Source of the DNA: Desulfobacteraceae bacterium
GTDB lineage: Bacteria; Desulfobacterota; Desulfobacteria; Desulfobacterales; Desulfobacteraceae
Direction of reading: 5' to 3'
Assembly: GCA_030638935.1 (NCBI GenBank)
Contig: DAOWDR010000520.1
Location: forward strand, 1 to 5,182
Length of the DNA: 5,182 bases
Shown: positions 1 to 3,784 of the stretch, in pieces
How the letters are laid out: every line of letters begins with the position of its first letter
How positions within the stretch are numbered: position 1 is the first letter of the stretch
The notes under the pieces: model-generated
Seen by the model: only the letters and a program-made list of their open reading frames with translations
What the model was told of the DNA's origin: nothing
Database searches by the model: none
Position numbers and translations under genes: made by a program

Positions 1-653
1 AGATGAAGCTCAAGATATTCGGCATAGGTACTCCTGGACAATTCAAACCCATCAAACTTAACTGCCATGAGAAATTTCATATTATCATAATCTGAAAAAA
101 AATCTGTCTGGTCAAAGCTTGGGATATATTCGACCCTGAAATCAATTTTTTTTGATAGGTTTGGATTTCTATAAAGCAGGTAGCCTGCTGCACATCCAAA
201 CAGATTCATAAGAAAATCCTCATGGGAAAATCCGTAATTGCTGAATGAATCCCCGAATTCCATATAACTCATCATGGCAAAGGATGATAAAGAGCCGAGC
301 AAGGCAGCTTTTTTGGATGAATAATTCCAGTAATCAAAAGTATTGGATAGGATATGGGAAAGGGTATATGAAAAATAAAAATGGGCACATTTGTCTGCAC
401 CGCCTTCCTTGGAATCTTTTGAAAACCATCCTTCACTGCCTTTTTCAGGATCATTCTCAAAATAGTCCCAGTTTGCTACTCCCCATGCCGTTATGGCAGC
501 CATACCCCCAAGATTTGTCATGAGAACCTTTTGCTGTTTTGACCAGCCTTCTTCTGCGTCCAGGGCACTAAACAAGGGAAATAACAATAAAATAAAAACC
601 AACAGACCTGTCAGGCAGACACTTTTTTTAATATTTAATAAAAAGCTGTGCAT
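1..653 (-). CDS. DUF2279 (YfiM-like) exported protein, C-terminus cut by window edge
   Basis: The minus strand is open from ATG at 653 to the left edge: 217 codons and no stop, so the C-terminus is outside the window. Residues 1-33 look like a Sec signal peptide: Lys9-Lys10, a Leu/Val/Phe-rich core at about 14-28, then ALDA before Glu34, suggesting signal peptidase I cleavage near Ala33. The mature part matches DUF2279 (PF10043; E. coli YfiM) by recognition: DKCAHFYFSYTLSHIL (87-102), MEFGDSFSNYGFSHEDF (131-147) and N150 before a Gly/Ala-rich hydrophobic stretch. It is probably periplasmic or envelope-associated; its role is unknown. There is no lipobox Cys at the cleavage site, unlike the lipoproteins in this family. 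The start is the only ATG after an in-frame TAA about 50 nt upstream, but its Shine-Dalgarno is poor, so the start is less certain than the frame. Confidence 0.85.
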   Translation of the reverse strand, partial: MHSFLLNIKKSVCLTGLLVFILLLFPLFSALDAEEGWSKQQKVLMTNLGGMAAITAWGVANWDYFENDPEKGSEGWFSKDSKEGGADKCAHFYFSYTLSHILSNTFDYWNYSSKKAALLGSLSSFAMMSYMEFGDSFSNYGFSHEDFLMNLFGCAAGYLLYRNPNLSKKIDFRVEYIPSFDQTDFFSDYDNMKFLMAVKFDGFELSRSTYAEYLELH

Positions 654-712
654 AAGCTGAATATAATCTTTTAACAGTTTAAAAAATCCGGAAAAAGAAG
701 CATTTTAACAAA

Positions 713-782
713 TTCTAACAGCAAGGTTTTAACAACAAGGTTTTAACTATAGGATTTTAACAGCAGGGTTTTAAATAGAGGA
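713..782. repeat. 14-bp tandem repeat, five degenerate copies
   Basis: Five consecutive 14-bp units start at 713, 727, 741, 755 and 769. Their sequences are TTCTAACAGCAAGG, TTTTAACAACAAGG, TTTTAACTATAGGA, TTTTAACAGCAGGG and TTTTAAATAGAGGA. Further TTTTAACA octamers lie out of phase at 669 and 703. The array sits between two divergently transcribed genes and has no coding potential that I can support. It may be a replication-slippage minisatellite or a set of protein-binding sites; the sequence does not decide this. Confidence 0.8.
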
Positions 783-838
783 AGAAGGTTCAAAAAAATT
801 TTATAGTATCATACCCCATTTAAACCCAAGATAAAACC

Positions 839-888
839 GATTTTTAAAAATCCCTTGAATTTTCACCGGGACAGAGCTAAAGGATAAA
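839..888 (+). promoter_or_regulatory. possible promoter region for the flavodoxin/ferredoxin gene
   Basis: The rest of the 654-946 intergenic region is AT-rich and holds no gene. Upstream of the gene at 947 are a perfect 14-bp palindrome GATTTTTAAAAATC (839-852) and a weak sigma70-like pair, TTTTCA (860-865) and GATAAA (883-888), separated by 17 bp. Matches to consensus are modest, so this is only the best candidate seen. A leader of about 50 nt would follow. Confidence 0.25.
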
Positions 889-935
889 ACATTCCCCAAT
901 GCTGCAAATATTTAGGGGTAAAAACAATTTTAAAA

Positions 936-941
936 AAGGAG
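936..941 (+). promoter_or_regulatory. ribosome binding site that fixes the start at 947
   Basis: AAGGAG lies five nucleotides before ATG 947. The in-frame ATG at 899 has no Shine-Dalgarno and would add 16 residues ahead of the first flavodoxin strand, so 947 is the better start. Confidence 0.85.
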
Positions 942-946
942 CTGCC

Positions 947-1753
947 ATGGACATTCAAAAACTTCAAAGCATCTATTTTTCACCAACCCGCACCACATCC
1001 ACCATACTGGATCAGATAGCCAATAGCCTGGAAATTGTTAATACCACAAAAATAGACCTTACCTGTCCCCAAACAGAACAGGACCCAAACCAATTATCCA
1101 CGGGTAAGGAAGAACTGGTCCTTTTCGGAGCACCGGTCTATGGCGGCCGAATTCCGCCCCTGGCCGCCAAAAGGCTTTCACAATTAAAAGGCAATCAAAC
1201 ACCGGCCGTGGTCATTGTGGTTTATGGAAACAGGGCCTTTGAAGATGCCCTTCTTGAACTGTCTGACTTGGTCCGGGCAAGGGGATTTATTCCCATAGCC
1301 GGGGCGGCTTTTATCGGAGAGCATTCCTTTTCCACCCATGACAATCCAATAGCCAAAGCAAGACCGGACCAGGCAGACCTTAATAATATAGAGGCTTTTG
1401 GAGAAAAAATTAAAGAAAAAATTATGGGTATCCAAAACCTTGGGGCTGAACATATTCCCCTTATACCGGGCGACACACCCTACAAGGAATTGCACAAGAT
1501 TCCAATCAAGCCGCCCATCACCATTGAATCCGACTGCACACAATGCATGGCCTGTGTTGATGCCTGTCCAACCCAGGCCATTGACAAAGAGGATCTTTTA
1601 AAAACAGACCAGGATACATGCATCCGTTGCGCTGCCTGTGTCAAAATATGCCCGGAAAATGCCAGGATCTATGATGATCCAAAACTCCAGGAGATTTCAA
1701 AAAGGCTCTCTACAAACTGTTGTGACAGAAAAGAACCTGAATTTTTCCTATAA
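947..1753 (+). CDS. EFR1-type flavodoxin-like / 2x[4Fe-4S] ferredoxin protein
   Basis: This 268-residue protein joins a flavodoxin-like domain to a bacterial-type ferredoxin domain, an architecture annotated as EFR1 family. The first strand and phosphate-binding loop are SIYFSPTRTTST (8-19). The second flavin-site segment is LFGAPVYGGRIPP (59-71) and the third is VVYGNRAFEDALLEL (91-105). The C-terminal part carries two complete CxxCxxCxxxCP motifs, with Cys197/200/203/207 and Cys225/228/231/235, so two [4Fe-4S] clusters are expected. It should be a cytoplasmic electron carrier or small flavin/iron-sulfur oxidoreductase; its redox partner cannot be read from the sequence. The tail ends in a vicinal Cys258-Cys259 outside the cluster motifs. 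It stands alone on its strand: the gene before it is divergent and the one after is convergent. Family assignment is by recognition and is strong; the physiological role is unknown. Confidence 0.9.
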   Translation: MDIQKLQSIYFSPTRTTSTILDQIANSLEIVNTTKIDLTCPQTEQDPNQLSTGKEELVLFGAPVYGGRIPPLAAKRLSQLKGNQTPAVVIVVYGNRAFEDALLELSDLVRARGFIPIAGAAFIGEHSFSTHDNPIAKARPDQADLNNIEAFGEKIKEKIMGIQNLGAEHIPLIPGDTPYKELHKIPIKPPITIESDCTQCMACVDACPTQAIDKEDLLKTDQDTCIRCAACVKICPENARIYDDPKLQEISKRLSTNCCDRKEPEFFL

Positions 1754-1802
1754 AAATTTATGGCCATATTGCCTGTCTTGCCTCCCCTGGCAACCTTGAC
1801 AA

Positions 1803-1832
1803 AATTGTTCCTGCCCGGGAAGGTCAACAATT
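1803..1832. terminator. weak inverted repeat between convergent genes
   Basis: AATTGTT (1803-1809) pairs with AACAATT (1826-1832), and CCT/AGG can extend the stem with a two-base bulge. It overlaps the last codons and stop of the minus-strand DUF89 gene. A short T run follows on the minus strand only and none on the plus, so terminator function is possible but poorly supported. A second small stem, TTGCC/GGCAA, lies at 1778-1793. Confidence 0.3.
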
Positions 1833-2672
1833 CCGGATAACCATGTCGTTAAGATTCACCCCGGCAGATCCGGCCACCACAGGGCACTTGGCTTTGAACA
1901 AGAAAAAAATCCGGTCATCATCATGGGGCAAGGTTTCATAATTGCCCTGGCCCTTGGCGATGATCAGATCGGCCCTGTCAAATGCCTGCAAAAAGGTTTG
2001 GGAGCACTCAGCAAGGACGGTTCCGGGAATGGCAGCACCGGAATCTATTGTGGTCACAAGTTCACTTATACCAGCCTCCATGGCATCCTCAAGGGTAGCA
2101 TCATTAAGTGCGGCACCCCCCCTGACAACAAAGGTCACCTTGTCCCTGTCGATTTTTTCCAGCACAAGCCGGTCAAAGACAATTTCACCGGCATTGTCGG
2201 CAATCCAAAGGATGCTGTCTGCTGCTGTAATCCCTTTAATAAGCCTCTCCATATTGCCCTTGACCTCGTTTGCCATGGCATGGTCAATGGTGGCAAAGAT
2301 GGTCTCTTTATCAAGGGTTGAAAGGGCTCCGAAATCGATAATATTTCCTGCGATGGAAAGTCGAACAGCCGTTTTAAGGGGATCTTTTGACCTCTCTGCC
2401 ATGGCCCTTAAATCTTCCAGTATACCAAGGGAAAATTTATTAAATTTTGTTTTTATCTTTTTGTAGGGATCTTTGTTGCCGGTCACATCGGTAATGGTAT
2501 TCTGAATGTGCCGGGCCATCATTGGCGGGGACTGGTTCATATCCATGGCTGCCAGGGCGGCCAGGGTCTTTTTCAGCACCTTCTGATGGACCGCTTCATC
2601 ATTGCTTATAAACCTTGCCGCACCAAGGGCCTGGCGCACAAGGCAGGGTATACAATCATTATAAGTTTTCAT
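1824..2672 (-). CDS. DUF89 / ARMT1-like putative metal-dependent phosphatase
   Basis: This 282-residue protein matches the prokaryotic (AF1104-like) branch of DUF89 (PF01937), a family of metal-dependent phosphatases proposed to act in metabolite damage control on sugar phosphates and related compounds. Visible family marks are the N-terminal Cys7-x-x-Cys10 in NDCIPCLVRQAL, GNIIDFG (109-115), the metal-site segment WIADNAGEIVFD with Asp159-Asn160 (156-167), LNDAT (189-193), KGQGNYETL (240-248) and FFLFKAKCPVVA (256-267). Length is normal and no catalytic segment looks lost. It has no signal peptide, so it should be cytoplasmic. The start is supported by AAGGAG (2677-2682) four nucleotides upstream. 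It is divergent from the DUF134 gene across a control region with paired palindromes, so the two are probably co-regulated. The substrate is unknown. Confidence 0.9.
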   Translation of the reverse strand: MKTYNDCIPCLVRQALGAARFISNDEAVHQKVLKKTLAALAAMDMNQSPPMMARHIQNTITDVTGNKDPYKKIKTKFNKFSLGILEDLRAMAERSKDPLKTAVRLSIAGNIIDFGALSTLDKETIFATIDHAMANEVKGNMERLIKGITAADSILWIADNAGEIVFDRLVLEKIDRDKVTFVVRGGAALNDATLEDAMEAGISELVTTIDSGAAIPGTVLAECSQTFLQAFDRADLIIAKGQGNYETLPHDDDRIFFLFKAKCPVVAGSAGVNLNDMVIRNC

Positions 2673-2687
2673 GGAACTCCTTATTTT

Positions 2688-2701
2688 TGGTCATTTGATC
2701 A
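2688..2701. promoter_or_regulatory. operator-like palindrome 1
   Basis: TGGTCATTTGATCA is an imperfect palindrome of the form TGRTCA-N2-TGAYCA. Together with flanking bases, its left 13 bp TTTGGTCATTTGA (2686-2698) recur exactly in inverted orientation at 2745-2757. It lies in the 5' leader of the DUF89 transcript and just upstream of the -35 of the DUF134 promoter. A helix-turn-helix dimer site is the natural reading; the protein that binds is an inference. Confidence 0.7.
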
Positions 2702-2710
2702 TTATTATCC

Positions 2711-2739
2711 TTGACAATGAATCATACCATATTTATAAT
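2711..2739 (+). promoter_or_regulatory. perfect-consensus sigma70 promoter for DUF134-DUF5320
   Basis: TTGACA (2711-2716) and TATAAT (2734-2739) are separated by exactly 17 bp, matching the housekeeping sigma consensus at all twelve positions. The expected start is near 2746, inside operator-like palindrome 2, leaving a leader of about 43 nt before ATG 2789. Such a strong promoter overlapped by an operator suggests high expression held down by a repressor. Confidence 0.85.
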
Positions 2740-2748
2740 TATAGTCAA
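2721..2748 (-). promoter_or_regulatory. opposing sigma70 promoter for the DUF89 gene
   Basis: Read on the minus strand, TTGACT (2748-2743) and TATGAT (2726-2721) are separated by 16 bp, with one mismatch to consensus in each hexamer. The predicted start is near 2714, about 41 nt before ATG 2672. It overlaps the plus-strand promoter face to face, so the two are likely to compete for polymerase. Its -35 lies inside operator-like palindrome 2. Confidence 0.65.
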
Positions 2749-2755
2749 ATGACCA
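2742..2755. promoter_or_regulatory. operator-like palindrome 2
   Basis: TAGTCAAATGACCA is the inverted partner of the site at 2688-2701; TCAAATGACCAAA (2745-2757) is an exact 13-bp reverse complement of 2686-2698. It covers the predicted start of the DUF134 transcript and the -35 of the DUF89 promoter, so occupancy should block both. The two palindromes are 54 bp apart centre to centre, about five helical turns, which would place bound dimers on nearly the same face. Confidence 0.7.
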
Positions 2756-2788
2756 AATCAATTTTTAACCCAAGTCAAAGGAGCCACA

Positions 2789-3310
2789 ATGCCAAGGCCA
2801 AAACGACCCAGATTCATTGAATCCCATCCCGATGTCCAAGGATTTACTCCGGATGGAATTGCCCATACCGGTGATACGATTCTCTCCATGGAAGAGTTTG
2901 AGGCCATAAGACTCAGCGACTACCTCGGACTTGACCAGTCTAAAGCGGCTGAACAAATGAACATTTCAAGACAGACCTTTGGACGAATATTGAAACAGGC
3001 GCGATTCACTCTATCCCAGGCCCTGGTAACCGGCAAACGCCTCAGGGTTACAGGCGGATGCTATGAGATGCAGGGCCGCAAAAGGAGAGGAAGACGTGGC
3101 AGAACAACCTTAGAACTAAAGGAGGATACCATGACCCAGGAACAAAAAACAAATGATCAAACCGGCCGGTCCAACGACCAGGATCGAGGAAGAGGTCAAA
3201 ATACAGGCAGAGGACAGGGTAAAGGCCAGGGCCGGGGACAAGGAGGAGGCCGGGGAAGAGGCCAAGGCCAGGGCAAAGGAGACGGAAGCTGTAAAAGAGG
3301 CAACCGCTAA
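2789..3310 (+). CDS. DUF134 predicted DNA-binding protein with RGG-like C-terminal tail
   Basis: Residues 1-95 match DUF134 (PF02001, UPF0251), a small predicted DNA-binding family. They show the MPRPKRPR start, FTPDGI (19-24), the conserved MEEFEAIRLSDYLGL segment (34-48), a helix-turn-helix DQSKAAEQMNISRQTFGRIL (49-68) and RLRVTGGCYEM (84-94). The usual family protein is near 100 residues; this one has 173. The extension has a basic stretch RKRRGRRGR (97-105) and then an alternating Gly/Arg/Gln tail (133-166). The start has AAAGGAG (2777-2783) five nucleotides upstream. An in-frame ATG at codon 115 has its own full Shine-Dalgarno, so the tail may also be made separately. The N-terminal Cys that I remember from many relatives (PRPKKCR) is absent. 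It is probably a cytoplasmic transcription regulator acting on the adjacent palindromes; that link is inferred. Confidence 0.88.
   Translation: MPRPKRPRFIESHPDVQGFTPDGIAHTGDTILSMEEFEAIRLSDYLGLDQSKAAEQMNISRQTFGRILKQARFTLSQALVTGKRLRVTGGCYEMQGRKRRGRRGRTTLELKEDTMTQEQKTNDQTGRSNDQDRGRGQNTGRGQGKGQGRGQGGGRGRGQGQGKGDGSCKRGNR
3118..3125 (+). promoter_or_regulatory. internal ribosome binding site inside the DUF134 gene
   Basis: AAAGGAGG lies five nucleotides before an in-frame ATG at 3131. It is a stronger Shine-Dalgarno than the one at the gene's own start, and it resembles the AAGGAGGATA leader of the DUF5320 gene (from 3335). This argues that it initiates translation and is not a chance product of Lys-Glu-Asp codons. 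Confidence 0.6.
3131..3310 (+). CDS. possible nested small Gly/Arg/Gln-rich protein (internal start of DUF134 gene)
   Basis: Translation from ATG 3131 would give a 59-residue hydrophilic protein identical to the DUF134 C-terminus: a polar TQEQKTNDQT head, an RGRGQ-type low-complexity stretch, and a single Cys in GSCKRGNR. It has no recognised fold. It resembles the central region of the next gene's product (GRGQGQG, FKRG), so it may be a degenerate relative of DUF5320-type proteins. Out-of-frame TAG (3111-3113) and TAA (3117-3119), both in the +1 frame, lie just before the Shine-Dalgarno. This is what one would expect if two separate genes had been joined by a small indel. Whether it is made as a separate product is not proven. 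Confidence 0.45.
   Translation: MTQEQKTNDQTGRSNDQDRGRGQNTGRGQGKGQGRGQGGGRGRGQGQGKGDGSCKRGNR
3185..3286 (+). repeat. coding low-complexity repeat, GRGQ type
   Basis: Codons 133-166 of the DUF134 gene have Gly at nearly every second position, with Arg, Gln or Lys between. The DNA is a degenerate 6-bp repeat rich in purines on the plus strand (GGCCAG, GGAAGA, GGACAA). It has likely grown by slippage and may vary in length between strains. Confidence 0.75.
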
Positions 3311-3347
3311 CCAGTTATAAACCAATCATCTATGAAGGAGGATAATC

Positions 3348-3647
3348 ATGCCAGGATTTAACCAACAGGGACCTAACAACCAGGGACCCATGACAGGAAG
3401 AGGAATGGGCCGCTGCACAAACGACCCAATGGCAACCTCACCCAATTTTGGAGGAGGACAATTTAGAGGCCAGGGAGCCGGTTTCAAAAGAGGCAGATGC
3501 CAGGGCATGGGCCGTGGCCAGGGACAGGGTTTTGTCCAGGGTCCCATGGCAGCACAGGCACCGGGCACCATGGAAGATCTGAAGCTCAGGGCACAAAATC
3601 TTGAATCTGAACTCAATGCCGTTAAAGAGGCCCTGGCAAAGCTCTAA
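3348..3647 (+). CDS. DUF5320 family small protein
   Basis: This 99-residue protein has the layout of DUF5320 proteins: a start MPGFNQQGPNNQGPMTGR with the family's GPMTGRGMGRC segment (13-23), a Gly/Arg/Gln-rich middle (35-66) holding a second Cys at 51, and a C-terminal helix. In the helix, Leu78, Ala82, Leu85, Leu89, Val92, Leu96 and Leu99 follow a 4-3 heptad spacing, so a short coiled coil and oligomerisation are likely. AAGGAGG (3335-3341) lies six nucleotides before the ATG. The 37-nt gap from the DUF134 stop, with no terminator between, makes the two genes an operon. In anaerobes this family often sits near DUF134 and near NifX/NifB-like or Mrp/NBP35-type genes (general knowledge); none of those is in this window. 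Molecular function is unknown. Confidence 0.85.
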   Translation: MPGFNQQGPNNQGPMTGRGMGRCTNDPMATSPNFGGGQFRGQGAGFKRGRCQGMGRGQGQGFVQGPMAAQAPGTMEDLKLRAQNLESELNAVKEALAKL

Positions 3648-3684
3648 AACTTCCGACAACAAATCGCACCAATTATTATAAGCC

Positions 3685-3723
3685 TGCCAGCAGCAGATGA
3701 GACATCTGCTGCTGGCATTTTTT
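3685..3723 (+). terminator. strong rho-independent terminator of the DUF134-DUF5320 operon
   Basis: TGCCAGCAGCAGATG (3685-3699) pairs perfectly with CATCTGCTGCTGGCA (3703-3717) across a three-base loop, a 15-bp stem (or 14 bp with a five-base loop). Six T residues follow at 3718-3723. No T run lies on the other side, so it acts for the plus strand only. Confidence 0.95.
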
Positions 3724-3730
3724 GTTCCCG

Positions 3731-3748
3731 TGCCTGGCGATCCAGGCA
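3731..3748. repeat. small inverted repeat downstream of the glycyl radical enzyme gene
   Basis: TGCCTGG (3731-3737) and CCAGGCA (3742-3748) form a 7-bp stem with a CGAT loop. It lies about 37 nt beyond the minus-strand stop codon, but no T run follows on that strand. It may stabilise the 3' end of that mRNA or be a non-canonical terminator. An alternative stem pairs CCAGG (3742-3746) with CCTGG near 3767. Confidence 0.4.
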
Positions 3749-3784
3749 GATAATCCCGGGGACTATCCTGGTGATGGCATATTT

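Noticed and set aside
245..523. Plus-strand open frame of 92 codons
   Set aside because: It lies opposite the DUF2279 gene, whose minus-strand translation has a signal peptide and family motifs. The plus frame shows no domain and no ribosome binding site.
713..782. CRISPR array
   Set aside because: The units are only 14 bp, directly abutting, with no unique spacers and no cas genes.
899..946. Upstream ATG start for the flavodoxin/ferredoxin
   Set aside because: It has no Shine-Dalgarno and adds a non-conserved 16-residue leader, while ATG 947 has AAGGAG at ideal spacing.
1942..2466. Plus-strand open frame of 174 codons
   Set aside because: It is the complement of the DUF89 gene; its Ser/Ala/Leu-rich translation matches nothing recognised.
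3190..3290. G-quadruplex
   Set aside because: G runs are mostly two or three bases and irregularly spaced; the purine bias is explained by Gly/Arg codons.
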